Shown piece after piece: positions 7,028 through 14,032 of a stretch of DNA of 35,509 nt (positions are counted from its first letter, which is position 1; every line of letters starts with the position of its first letter). This DNA comes from a virus: the IMG/VR virus record IMGVR_UViG_3300014050_000074, positions 1-35,509 of that record. One strand, given 5' to 3'. Under the pieces are notes generated by a model. The model worked only from the letters and a program-made list of their open reading frames with translations. It ran no database searches and was not told where the DNA came from. Position numbers and translations under genes: made by a program.

Positions 7028-8447
7028 GTGGCTTCCCCCAGTTCTTAATCGTGTCAAAGACGTCGTTGCCGTACAGCTGCGTCGCCTTGTCAAACGTGTT
7101 CATCTGCGGCAGCGTTCCAGTCGCAGCGGCTTGCGCCATCTCGTAGCGGTAACGCGGATCGAGCATCGAACGGTACTGATGGGCCTTCATGCGCGACGCC
7201 AGAATGAAATCGCCGCGCTGTTTGGCCTTCATCAAGTGATCGACGACGTTTTCGTACACCGGTTTGCCGTGATCAAACACAAACGGCGTGCGGAAGTTCA
7301 ACAAGTTGCCAAACTGCTGCGCATACACGCTGTTGGTGGCCGCTTTGACGTGCGAACCGACAACTCCGGCTGGCGCATGAAACCGAAACTTCGTCGGCGT
7401 GTGCGTAATGCCCTTGTACTTCGGCTTTGGGTCGTCCACGTGCCAGTCCTGCGGCGCTTGCGCGATTAATCGCCGCAGGATCTCGTGCTTGCGGTCGTAA
7501 TCGCGGCGATCCGAGTGCGTTTTGGCCGCCCGGAGTTCGTCGAGGATGCGCGGACGGGCTGGTGTGTCGTCCTGCTCCGCGCCTTTCTCTATTTCTTTGA
7601 CTTTTTCGTAGTACTGCGGATCTTCGGACAGGTGATCTTTGGCAATTTCTTTGGCAATTTGATCATTTCTTGTGTGTTCGTGCTCATGTTTAGCTCCTTC
7701 GGCTAAGGCAGGCGCAGAAAAATCCCGATCGGGTAAATTATCGGCTTCACCGCCCGGTAACAGGTCTTTTTTTACCGAGCGGGAAAGATCGTTGGCCGCT
7801 TTTAGTTCTCCCCTACTGATGGGGTTACTAAACCTATGCTCTTCGTCACTTTCGGCAGGGGTTTCGTAACCCTTGGCCTTGCCGTTGTCGAGGAGAATGC
7901 CCTTGCGGCGCACGGCAACAGTGATGTGAAACGGGTGATCGCCGTTAGGCAGAGCCGACAGGCCGTAGCTCTTGCGCAAAGTCGCCAGAGTGGGCGCAGA
8001 CACCTGAATCGCCCAGACTTTGCTGATGTGGCCGCCGCCGTCAGGTGTAATTTCTTTCAGGCCGCTCAGCGTATAGCCAAACATGTGGCCGCGCTCGTTG
8101 ATTTTGTCCGCGCCGACTTGGTTCACCTCGTCGGCGGTCATCACCGAAATGTGCGCGTTTAAGAGTTCCTGCTTGTCGCCGAGATTCCACACGCCGGCGG
8201 TGGGCAGTTCCGCGCCCGGTTCCGTCATGGCGTCGAACACGCCGCGGATAAGGGCGTTCGGTACAGATAACAAAAGCCAGCCGGACTTGGCGAGATAGAG
8301 ACGGCCAGCCAGCGGGTAACTCATGGCGGCTTGTTTTCCGCCCACACGCTGTAACCAGCCAAACGCATTGCCGGCCGCATATGCCGGATGCTTGCGCAGG
8401 TACTCAGGCTGCCACGCCAGCGGATCTAACGCAGATAAGCTATCCAT
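7008..8447 (-). CDS. 2H phosphoesterase-like domain protein (479 aa)
   Basis: The N-terminal third carries two His-x-Ser/Thr motifs in the spacing and strand context of the 2H phosphoesterase superfamily: AHISVM (His99) and FHITVAV (His174), with the RKSYGLS segment between. 2H enzymes act on cyclic phosphates and 2'-5' linkages of RNA or nucleotides. Residues about 200-340 are acidic and helical (AKHEHEHTRND; EKVKEIEKGAEQDD), and the C-terminal 130 residues are of unknown fold. GAAGG precedes the start. The long extra region and the surrounding structural-type genes could mean it is carried in the virion. The catalytic call rests on the two motifs only. Confidence 0.55.
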   Translation of the reverse strand: MDSLSALDPLAWQPEYLRKHPAYAAGNAFGWLQRVGGKQAAMSYPLAGRLYLAKSGWLLLSVPNALIRGVFDAMTEPGAELPTAGVWNLGDKQELLNAHISVMTADEVNQVGADKINERGHMFGYTLSGLKEITPDGGGHISKVWAIQVSAPTLATLRKSYGLSALPNGDHPFHITVAVRRKGILLDNGKAKGYETPAESDEEHRFSNPISRGELKAANDLSRSVKKDLLPGGEADNLPDRDFSAPALAEGAKHEHEHTRNDQIAKEIAKDHLSEDPQYYEKVKEIEKGAEQDDTPARPRILDELRAAKTHSDRRDYDRKHEILRRLIAQAPQDWHVDDPKPKYKGITHTPTKFRFHAPAGVVGSHVKAATNSVYAQQFGNLLNFRTPFVFDHGKPVYENVVDHLMKAKQRGDFILASRMKAHQYRSMLDPRYRYEMAQAAATGTLPQMNTFDKATQLYGNDVFDTIKNWGKPHGDTAA

Positions 8448-8461
8448 AGCGCGCCTTCAAA

Positions 8462-8533
8462 CTGCCTGAGTAGGACTCGAACCTACAACCCCAGCATTAA
8501 CAGTGCCGTGCACTACCATTGTGCTATCAGGCA
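8462..8533 (-). tRNA. tRNA-Asn (anticodon GTT)
   Basis: A complete cloverleaf can be drawn on the minus strand. The acceptor stem is TGCCTGA/TCAGGCA (8527-8533 with 8463-8469). The D arm is GCACAATGGTAGTGC, the anticodon stem CGGCA/TGCTG with loop CTGTTAA (anticodon GTT), a 5-nt variable loop follows, and the T arm is GTAGG-TTCGAGT-CCTAC. The discriminator is G and no CCA is encoded. Asn(GTT) is the only tRNA I see here. It sits between the 2H-like gene and the holin-like gene, a typical phage location for supplementing host codons. Confidence 0.93.
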
Positions 8534-8538
8534 ATCAT

Positions 8539-8688
8539 TCACGGGGTTGCACTTACCGTTGGCGCAATCGTACTCCCAACTGCGTGATGTGCTACCGCCG
8601 CATAAGCCGACACCAGCAGCATAAGGCAGAAGAACGCTGAAGCACCCCACGCGGCCACGCTCAATTGTTTACGAATGGTCATGGTCAT
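8539..8688 (-). CDS. Small single-span membrane protein (49 aa)
   Basis: The ATG at 8688 has AGGAG 10 nt upstream and overlaps the end of the upstream holin-like gene. The product is MTMTIRKQ followed by a hydrophobic stretch (about 12-30, AWGASAFFCLMLLVSAYAAVA) and a short polar tail. A tiny membrane peptide directly after a three-span holin-like gene could be a holin antagonist or spanin fragment, but there is no diagnostic motif. The start is uncertain; an ATG three codons upstream has poor spacing. Confidence 0.5.
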   Translation of the reverse strand: MTMTIRKQLSVAAWGASAFFCLMLLVSAYAAVAHHAVGSTIAPTVSATP

Positions 8689-9052
8689 GTTTTGCATGCT
8701 CCTCGGAATCGATGTGGCGATTGATCTCATCCCGGTCTCGTTCGTGGTGGATGATGACTTTGATCCCCGCGCCCGATAACAGCGAAATCACTAAATCTGT
8801 CAACGTCGAACCGCCCATGCCCGCCAGCACGCAAATGCCGATCAGGCCGTAGACGTTTTCCGCTTTTCGGTAGTTTTGATACCAAATCAGCGCAATGGCG
8901 AGGCCGAGAAACCCGGCGTTCAGCATGGCGCTGATCACCGCTAGTTTAGAGAGTTTCTTGGCAAACCGCAAAAGCGTTGCCAGCCCAGCAAAAGCAGCTG
9001 CGCCAAATGCGCTAAAAAGCACCGACAACGAATGTAATGTTTCGTCGTCCAT
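8669..9052 (-). CDS. Three-span holin-like membrane protein with His-rich tail
   Basis: From the ATG at 9052 the protein has 127 residues with three predicted transmembrane helices (about 5-25, 38-57 and 66-92; the last two are MLNAGFLGLAIALIWY and GLIGICVLAGMGGSTLTDLVISLL) and a charged C-terminus ending HAKHDHDHS. Length and topology fit class I/III holins such as LydA-like proteins, which form membrane lesions at lysis. The ribosome site is weak. It follows the structured RNA at 9088-9311 directly, so that RNA may influence its expression. Holin is a reasoned guess. Confidence 0.5.
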   Translation of the reverse strand: MDDETLHSLSVLFSAFGAAAFAGLATLLRFAKKLSKLAVISAMLNAGFLGLAIALIWYQNYRKAENVYGLIGICVLAGMGGSTLTDLVISLLSGAGIKVIIHHERDRDEINRHIDSEEHAKHDHDHS

Positions 9053-9087
9053 GATTTTTAACTGCCTGTAGTTGTTGAAGTTATAAA

Positions 9088-9311
9088 TTGTGTCAAAAGC
9101 CCCTGCGATCCCCTGTCCGCAGGTCCTATCCCGACCGAAGTCGCGATTCCGCAGCAACTTTCAAGGATATAATTTATCCCGTGTGGCATTTGCTGCTCCT
9201 CCGCCCGTGAGCCCGACAAAATCTGACCACGGAACCGTGTAACCCTCGCAGCATCCCTGCTTTGAAAGTCACTCCTAACCAGCCGGCCACCACGACTAAC
9301 TTTTGACACAA
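9088..9311 (-). ncRNA. Candidate structured RNA closed by a perfect 12-bp helix
   Basis: On the minus strand, TTGTGTCAAAAG at 9300-9311 pairs perfectly with 9088-9099. Inside are fully nested helices: an 8-bp helix 9262-9269/9157-9164 enclosing hairpins 9248-9260 (GCAG/CTGC), 9228-9239 (CACGG/CCGTG) and 9165-9180 (GGATA/TATCC). Outside that helix are hairpins 9132-9143 (CGAC-TTCG-GTCG, a stable UUCG tetraloop) and 9102-9123 (6 bp, CCTGCG/CGCAGG). Seven helices with no conflict in 224 nt argue for a real multibranched RNA rather than a coding gene. No known RNA family is recognised. It lies between a GDPD-like gene and the holin-like gene. Confidence 0.6.
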
Positions 9312-9325
9312 CCCCATTTTACAAC

Positions 9326-9357
9326 TTTTATCCGCCGCAAGATAAAGGCGGATAAAA
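9326..9357 (-). other. 11-bp stem-loop upstream of the structured RNA
   Basis: TTTTATCCGCC (9326-9336) and GGCGGATAAAA (9347-9357) form a perfect stem with a 10-nt loop. It lies between the end of the gene at 9396-9851 and the structured RNA. No T-tract follows on either strand, so a classical intrinsic terminator is not clear; it could be an mRNA-end stabiliser or a processing site. Confidence 0.5.
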
Positions 9358-9395
9358 AGATTTGGGTCGGCGCTAAATTGTCAAAGAGCGATGGA

Positions 9396-9851
9396 CTAAA
9401 TGTAACGCGCTGGGCAATTGCTGCACAGGCCAGCCGGCTCAAATTGCTCGACCCAGCCGGGCGCGTCTTCGGGTAGAAAGGCGATGGATCGCGCGGCCAA
9501 CTCGCGCGGCGACGGCGTCCAGATAAACTGCGCGCTGGTGAGCGTCGGCCCAGCTTCGTTCACAAGAAACGCGTGCGCATTCACGTTGCACAACGCGTCC
9601 AGTGTTTCGGCGTCGTAGCAGCGGGACCAGACGCGCTGATTGGAGAAGAAACTGGGCGGGGCAACGTTAAACCCCCCGTCAAAGGGAAGCAAAAAACTCC
9701 CTTGATGAAACACAACTTCGGCGCAGACGTGCCAACCAGCTTTGAGTGCGGCCTGCAGGTATGCCAGCCGGTTTTCCTTGTCCGGCCGCGGTCCGTTGAT
9801 GTTTCCGAGATGTGCAATCAAGATGCCGTCGAACCGTGTCCCGCGCCCCAT
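9396..9851 (-). CDS. GDPD-like (glycerophosphodiester phosphodiesterase fold) protein
   Basis: The 151-residue sequence follows a short phosphodiesterase-like family I recall from phages and polysaccharide loci: IAHLGNINGPRPDKEN near 12-27 (equivalent to the HRG...PEN start of GDPD barrels), a second strand with an acidic residue (AEVVFHQG, 44-51), then TLTSAQFIWTPSPREL and RSIAFLPED near the C-terminus. Canonical GDPDs hydrolyse glycerophosphodiesters using metal held by Glu/Asp/His; the usual GHD is replaced here by PFDG, so activity is uncertain. GGGGAG precedes the ATG. A role on cell-envelope or glycan phosphodiesters is inference. Confidence 0.55.
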   Translation of the reverse strand: MGRGTRFDGILIAHLGNINGPRPDKENRLAYLQAALKAGWHVCAEVVFHQGSFLLPFDGGFNVAPPSFFSNQRVWSRCYDAETLDALCNVNAHAFLVNEAGPTLTSAQFIWTPSPRELAARSIAFLPEDAPGWVEQFEPAGLCSNCPARYI

Positions 9852-9939
9852 ACCGACTCCCCTGACTTGTTATTAATCGCCACGTGTTTCGCATGTGGCG
9901 TATCGTACTCGTGACCGCAGTGCGTGTCTACGAAACAAA

Positions 9940-10971
9940 TCAGAGAATCTTCGCGGCGATTAAGCAACCGCGAGCGACGGCGTGCAGCGGATCCTTGGCG
10001 TGGCGCACTTCTTTCACCGGCAGCGGAAAACCGTTCTCGGCCAGCTTCTTCGTGAACATTTCCACGAAGCCCTTGGCCCGCGTTGTCCCGCCGGCTACAG
10101 ATATCAAAATCGGCTCTTTGAATTTCGGCAGCGCTTTGTGATCCAGCAGCGCGGCGGCCAGCTGCTTCGTCGTGTAGTCGATCAGGCGCTCGTAATACAC
10201 GCTCACGGCGGCCAGAATCGTATTCTCGTTCTGCTCGCCAATGACAAACGTGCCGTGTTCTTTTTCAGCCTGCACAACAGAGTCGGGCTCGTTCGTGGCC
10301 ACGGCTGTCATGCGGTCGATCCAGTCGCCTGACTTCGTGGTCGAGAACAGCACGGTCGGCTCGCCATTGAGCATCACGCACACGTTCACCATACCGGCGC
10401 CCCACGACAGGCCGATGCCGGTGTAGTCGTCGTGTTCTAACTCCGAGTAACACAGCGCCTCGGCCTCGTTAATAGCTCGCGCCGCATAACCCTGCTCCGC
10501 CAGCACGGTGCGCACCACGTCTTCGTGATACGCCACGTCGAAATCATCGTCCTCTTGGTCGACGGGCTGCGCCGGGACACAGAAGATCAGCTTTTCGTTG
10601 GGGGTGCTGGCGGTGCCCACGACTTCCTTGAGAATAAACGCCAGTACGCGCTTGGCCTCTTTTTCCTTGGGGCTGACCACGCCGCGGTACATGGGACGCT
10701 TGGCCGAGTCGTTGCGCTCGACGGCTTTCTCAATGGCGTCTTGGCCGAGAATAATGAAGCTCCCGTCGGCGTCCTTCACGAACACCTTTCCCTGCAGGCC
10801 CTTCTCGATCATCTTCGTGGCCACGGGCGTCGTCGGCTTGATGATGTAGAACGCGTCCCGGAAATCCTTGTATTGGACGTTGCCGACCACGTGCGGATCC
10901 GTGGTGGAGTTGGCGGCTGCATCTTGCGCCAGCACAATAAACGATGTCCCGACGTCTAAACCCTTTGCCAT
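9940..10971 (-). CDS. Actin-like ATPase (ParM/MreB-type filament protein)
   Basis: The 343-residue protein carries the actin-fold signatures in order: phosphate-1 loop GLDVGTSFIV (4-13), the connect-like NEAEALCYSEL (168-178), phosphate-2 GIGLSWGAGMVNVCV (185-199) and the adenosine motif ISVAGGTTRAKGF (near 294-306). Length is normal for bacterial and phage actins. These polymerise with ATP to segregate plasmids or position phage DNA in the cell. GAAAGG precedes the start. It lies 2 nt after the small membrane protein at 10974-11315, which may be its anchor or adaptor. No parR-like DNA-binding gene or iteron centromere is evident next to it. Confidence 0.85.
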   Translation of the reverse strand: MAKGLDVGTSFIVLAQDAAANSTTDPHVVGNVQYKDFRDAFYIIKPTTPVATKMIEKGLQGKVFVKDADGSFIILGQDAIEKAVERNDSAKRPMYRGVVSPKEKEAKRVLAFILKEVVGTASTPNEKLIFCVPAQPVDQEDDDFDVAYHEDVVRTVLAEQGYAARAINEAEALCYSELEHDDYTGIGLSWGAGMVNVCVMLNGEPTVLFSTTKSGDWIDRMTAVATNEPDSVVQAEKEHGTFVIGEQNENTILAAVSVYYERLIDYTTKQLAAALLDHKALPKFKEPILISVAGGTTRAKGFVEMFTKKLAENGFPLPVKEVRHAKDPLHAVARGCLIAAKIL

Positions 10972-10973
10972 GA

Positions 10974-11315
10974 CTATTTACCTTTCAACTGGGCCAGCTT
11001 GGATACAGAGGAACTAATATCATCTTGTGTCTGGATCGTTTTGCCAAGAGTAAAGTCCTGCGTCTTTTGCATGCCGACGGTGTTAATTTCGCCAACGTAT
11101 TTGCCGGTATCGATTGCGATCTTGCCGCTCACAGGTCCAGTTGTGTCTTTCATGGCCGCGCGCAACGTATTGGCTACAGGCGCCGCGGGCGTGAAGTCGC
11201 GGGGCGTGACACTAACCAGCCGCGCTACCAACCAGTCGAGCCGGCCGATCGCGTAGCCCAGCGCGACACTCCCGGCGACGATTAAAACCAAGATAGAGTA
11301 CGGCAGGATTAGCAT
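10974..11315 (-). CDS. Membrane-anchored protein next to the actin-like gene
   Basis: The N-terminus (about 3-24, ILPYSILVLIVAGSVALGYAIG) is one transmembrane helix; the remaining 85 residues are polar and Thr/Ser-rich with a coiled-coil-like end (SSSVSKLAQLKGK). It overlaps the upstream GIY-YIG gene by 7 nt and ends 2 nt before the actin-like gene, so the two are very probably co-translated. The arrangement suggests a membrane adaptor for the filament; there is no sequence homology that I recognise to back this. Confidence 0.6.
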   Translation of the reverse strand: MLILPYSILVLIVAGSVALGYAIGRLDWLVARLVSVTPRDFTPAAPVANTLRAAMKDTTGPVSGKIAIDTGKYVGEINTVGMQKTQDFTLGKTIQTQDDISSSVSKLAQLKGK

Positions 11316-12013
11316 GTTTCAGGCTTGCGCCATCCCCGGTGTGACTTGATGCGACCGCAGTTGACGCTGCGCATATGGCAGTCGCTTAAGTTATTTTTAC
11401 GGCAGAAGTCTTTGAGGTTGTGAATCGTGGTCAGCTCGCCGTCGGGGTTCAAAAACTGATACGTTTTGGAGTATTTTTTGCTGATCGCCTGTCGGCCACG
11501 GGCGCGAATCTCCTGCATCTGTTCTTCAGGAATCGCGTGCAGGCCGGTTTTTAACTCCACTGATTTCGTGCCGCCGATGCTGGCCCATTTCAGGTGCTGT
11601 TTCCGTGTCATGTTCAAGAAGCCGCCGCCATTCGAGATCGAGCGCTCCAAGGCGATGCGGCGCTGCGCGTCAGTGAGCAGGAACCGGCCGGCAGCGTTGC
11701 GGTTCAGACAGACTTCCGGGCCTAAATACTCCGTGTTGGCGTGGGCGTTTTTAATCAGCGTGGTTTCGGTGTCGGACAGCTCTTTGGCGGCTTTCTTCGA
11801 GGCCCGGCGCTTTTCGGCCCGCAGGATTACTTTCAGCGCGTCGGCCTGATATTCCGGGTGCGTCGGATCGTTGTACTGGGCAAACGTCACCGGCGACCCA
11901 AAGTACTGGTGGTCGTCTTCGGGGGCTTTGTCAGTGATGCGCGAGCCGTAGTAAAACTTGTAACCCAGCGACGGGTACAAGATCACGTACAGGTAGTACC
12001 AGCGTTTGGCCAT
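11309..12013 (-). CDS. GIY-YIG-type homing endonuclease with NUMOD-like C-terminus
   Basis: Starting at MAKRWYY (12013), the first 30 residues match the GIY-YIG core (YLYV near 7-10, FYYGSR near 20-25). A conserved-looking Glu/Asn region follows near 90-105 (ETTLIKNAHANTE), where the catalytic Glu of this family lies. The C-terminal 45 residues (FLNPDGELTTIHNLKDFCRKNNLS, then GWRK) match the NUMOD/IENR DNA-binding repeats of homing enzymes. Such genes are mobile within phages. It stands alone, not inside an intron that I can see. The start is a choice between 12013 and an upstream in-frame codon. Confidence 0.72.
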   Translation of the reverse strand: MAKRWYYLYVILYPSLGYKFYYGSRITDKAPEDDHQYFGSPVTFAQYNDPTHPEYQADALKVILRAEKRRASKKAAKELSDTETTLIKNAHANTEYLGPEVCLNRNAAGRFLLTDAQRRIALERSISNGGGFLNMTRKQHLKWASIGGTKSVELKTGLHAIPEEQMQEIRARGRQAISKKYSKTYQFLNPDGELTTIHNLKDFCRKNNLSDCHMRSVNCGRIKSHRGWRKPETC

Positions 12014-12039
12014 GCACTGAATCCGTTCAGTGAACATTG

Positions 12040-12078
12040 CGGGGTTAGATCCGTCTAACCGGCCGGGTATTAATTTAC
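12040..12078 (-). other. Paired small hairpins between genes
   Basis: Two short palindromic stems lie side by side between the HAD gene and the GIY-YIG gene. On the minus strand these are GGGTA/TACCC around an AT-rich loop and GGTTAGA-CGGA-TCTAACC, separated by CCGGCCGG. No T-tract follows. They may mark mRNA processing or a target-site remnant of the mobile endonuclease gene; this is only suggested by position. Confidence 0.35.
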
Positions 12079-12079
12079 C

Positions 12080-12511
12080 CTATTGCGGTAGCATTTCTAA
12101 AATTGGCGGCCAGTAACTCTCAGGGTGCACAACCTTGGGTGTAAAAATCGGCAGGGTTTCGCAGACGTTTACCGTGCCGTCAATCCGGGCTAACTGGGCG
12201 GGTGTTAATCCGCCCACGCCCTCGGGCAGGTCGTCGATCCAGATATCGATGTGAATGCCCAGCTGCTTGGTGATCTCGCGCTTGGGCAGGTGGTTGCAGA
12301 ACACACACCGCGTCAGCAGGCTAAACGTACGCGGGCCGAACGTGTTGTATAACTCCGCGCGGCTGTACGGCGTCTCGGTGCGGCCGGTCACGCAATACAC
12401 CTTGTGGCCGCGCTGCGTAAACATGCGAATCATCGTCCGCCACATGTCCACGTCGCTGGTGAACGTGCGGTCAAAATCAATCGCAATGCTGGTCGGCCGG
12501 TACGGATTCAT
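12080..12511 (-). CDS. HAD-superfamily phosphatase
   Basis: The HAD motifs are clear: motif I IDFDRTFTSD with Asp12 and Asp14, motif II VTGRTE near 42-47, a Lys in HLPKREITKQ, and motif IV IDIWIDDLPEG near 89-99. There is no large cap, so it belongs to the small-cap (C0-like) type acting on macromolecular or nucleotide phosphates. It overlaps the upstream gene by 4 nt. Nearby deaminase and methyltransferase genes suggest a role in nucleotide or nucleic-acid phosphate removal; the substrate is unknown. Confidence 0.75.
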   Translation of the reverse strand: MNPYRPTSIAIDFDRTFTSDVDMWRTMIRMFTQRGHKVYCVTGRTETPYSRAELYNTFGPRTFSLLTRCVFCNHLPKREITKQLGIHIDIWIDDLPEGVGGLTPAQLARIDGTVNVCETLPIFTPKVVHPESYWPPILEMLPQ

Positions 12512-13077
12512 TCCGCGTCGTTGTGCACGCCGTCTTCGACCTCGCGGACATAGCGCATGCGCCGCTTGTATTTCACGCGCTCGATAAACGCCGTGGGCGT
12601 CGAGTAGCGGCGGCAGACATAGTCCACGATCTTGTCCACCAGCTCCGTGCGCTTGTCCTGATACTCCGTTTCCGGCCAGCGCCCGTACAGGTACGACACC
12701 TCACCGACGCAGCCGTCAAACAGCGGCGTGATAGTCGCCCGATAGAGCGTGATGTTGCGAATTGAGTCCGGGGAGTTCCCGCGCATCGTGCGCTTGGGGC
12801 AGCGGGTCTCGATGAGAAACACGACGCGCTGCGGCGTGTGAATATCCAGCCGGCCGACGGAACAGGCGTCCATGTCCAGTTCGATGTGCAGGTTTAGGTC
12901 GTTGCGCATCTCCTTGAGCATCGCGTCGAGATCCGCTAGCGACGTGTCCAGCGCGGCGCTCGGGTCGTCCGCTTTACCGTCTTCGGCCAGCTTGATGTAG
13001 CGCTGCGCCCGGCCAATCACCCCCGCTAACGCCCCCAGAAACGTGGGTACTTCGTCGGCAACGTCGTCACTGTACAC
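12508..13077 (-). CDS. Hypothetical protein (189 aa)
   Basis: The protein has an acidic helical N-terminus (1-65), then a beta-rich region (VGRLDIHTPQRVVFLIETRCPKRTMR; ITLYRATITPLFDG) and a basic C-terminal helix (ERVKYKRRMRYVREVE). No catalytic motif or membrane segment is seen. It overlaps both neighbours (11 nt with the coiled-coil gene upstream, 4 nt with the HAD gene downstream), so it is clearly part of the same operon. I do not recognise the family. Confidence 0.6.
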   Translation of the reverse strand: MYSDDVADEVPTFLGALAGVIGRAQRYIKLAEDGKADDPSAALDTSLADLDAMLKEMRNDLNLHIELDMDACSVGRLDIHTPQRVVFLIETRCPKRTMRGNSPDSIRNITLYRATITPLFDGCVGEVSYLYGRWPETEYQDKRTELVDKIVDYVCRRYSTPTAFIERVKYKRRMRYVREVEDGVHNDAE

Positions 13078-13282
13078 GATTCAACTCCTGTATACGTGTT
13101 TCCAGTTCGTTGATCTTGCGCCGGGCTTCCTGATGATCCGCCGCGGCTTTGGTTACCATGCCGGCAATCAGTGAATTCAGCCGGTCCAGCTCGTCAGCGG
13201 CTGCGTCAAGCGTCTGCCGGTCGACCATGCCGTGCATCGTGCGCAGTTTCTTACTGAGATGGTGTCGCGTGTCGTCACTCAT
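13067..13282 (-). CDS. Small coiled-coil protein (71 aa)
   Basis: The sequence is almost wholly helical, with heptad spacing in residues 25-70 (LDRLNSLIAGMVTKAAADHQEARRKINELETRIQEL). It overlaps the deaminase stop by 4 nt and the next gene by 11 nt. It is likely a small dimeric accessory protein; no DNA-binding motif is evident. Confidence 0.6.
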   Translation of the reverse strand: MSDDTRHHLSKKLRTMHGMVDRQTLDAAADELDRLNSLIAGMVTKAAADHQEARRKINELETRIQELNRVQ

Positions 13283-13764
13283 AGCTCAATCTCCTTCCCG
13301 TCGCGTAAAAGTTTTACGCCAACTTTGTCGGTGATCCGGCGGCAGATAATACCGGCTTCGCGCAGCATCTCGTCGGCGCGTTCGATGCTTTCTTTCCATG
13401 ACCCGTGCGCTTCCGGGTACGCCAGCCCCACGACTTCGTGAATCCCGGCAATGATGATCGCCCGGGCGCAGTCGGTGCAGGCAAACCACGGGCAGTAGAG
13501 CGTGGCGCGCTTGGTGGGAATGCCGAGTCTGGCCGCGGTATAAATAACATTACGCTCGGCGTGCTCGATGTAGTTGTACTTCATCGGGCGTTCAAGGCGC
13601 TCGGCGCGATGTTGGACATCCGGCGGCAGGGTGTTGGCTGCGGCTACGTTTTCGCCGCGCTCGGCCACCAGCACCGCGCCGTTTTGCGTGTGCGGATCAT
13701 CGGACTGCGTGCGAGCGACGTTACAGGCGACGCGCAGGAAGAACGGATCAAGAGTTGCGTGCAT
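13279..13764 (-). CDS. Deoxycytidylate deaminase-like zinc enzyme
   Basis: The zinc deaminase motifs are intact: His68-Ala-Glu70 in YIEHAERN and Cys96/Cys99 in CPWFACTDCARA, in the order and spacing of the CMP/dCMP deaminase superfamily. Phage dCMP deaminases make dUMP for thymidylate synthesis. The length (161) is typical. The sequence TLPPDVQHRAERLERP before the His motif fits the substrate loop of dCMP or related deaminases. No thymidylate synthase is seen within the window. Specificity for dCMP rather than another base or nucleoside is inferred. Confidence 0.78.
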   Translation of the reverse strand: MHATLDPFFLRVACNVARTQSDDPHTQNGAVLVAERGENVAAANTLPPDVQHRAERLERPMKYNYIEHAERNVIYTAARLGIPTKRATLYCPWFACTDCARAIIIAGIHEVVGLAYPEAHGSWKESIERADEMLREAGIICRRITDKVGVKLLRDGKEIEL

Positions 13765-13770
13765 GGCTGT

Positions 13771-14032
13771 TTAACAAGAGATGCGGGTTGGATACTGGCA
13801 GCAGAACCGCTCGTGTTCCGCTTGTGCTCGTGTGACGTAGGGGCGAAGGAGGCGCTTGGACACGTTTAAAACCCAGCAACCAGTACCCGGCACCACGGCT
13901 GTCCAAGTGTGGTGCGAACGCCGGGAGGACGACCGGCGTTCTGCGGCGTCACTTCCGGTCCGGCGCAGAACAGGCGGGAGTGACCTGCTCGCAGCACAAA
14001 ACCGGCCGCCATGCCGCAACTTTCCCGCATGT
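13771..14032 (-). other. Gene-poor 262-nt spacer with hairpins
   Basis: No convincing gene fills this stretch. Small inverted repeats are present: CACCAC/GTGGTG (13891-13896 with 13909-13914), a 7-bp TTCTGCG/CGCAGAA (13939-13945 with 13964-13970), and GTCACT/AGTGAC (13948-13953 with 13979-13984), which would be a pseudoknot or alternative fold. An open frame with a GTG start near 13860 would give a 30-residue Cys/Arg-rich peptide without a ribosome site. A structured leader for the deaminase operon is possible. Confidence 0.35.

Noticed and set aside
8462-8533. Possible tRNA on the plus strand
   Set aside because: The cloverleaf with a proper anticodon, T-loop TTCGAGT and D-loop forms only on the minus strand.
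9058-9189. A 43-codon minus-strand frame with a GGAGGAG site
   Set aside because: Its bases take part in at least five nested helices of the 9088-9311 RNA candidate, and the peptide has no recognisable feature. A dual role is possible but not needed.
9088-9311. Group I or group II intron
   Set aside because: No split gene flanks it, and the conserved core (P7 of group I, domain V of group II) is not visible.
13771-14019. 82-codon minus-strand frame before the deaminase
   Set aside because: Arg/Ser/Cys-rich without a ribosome site or motif; the stretch is listed as a gene-poor spacer with hairpins.
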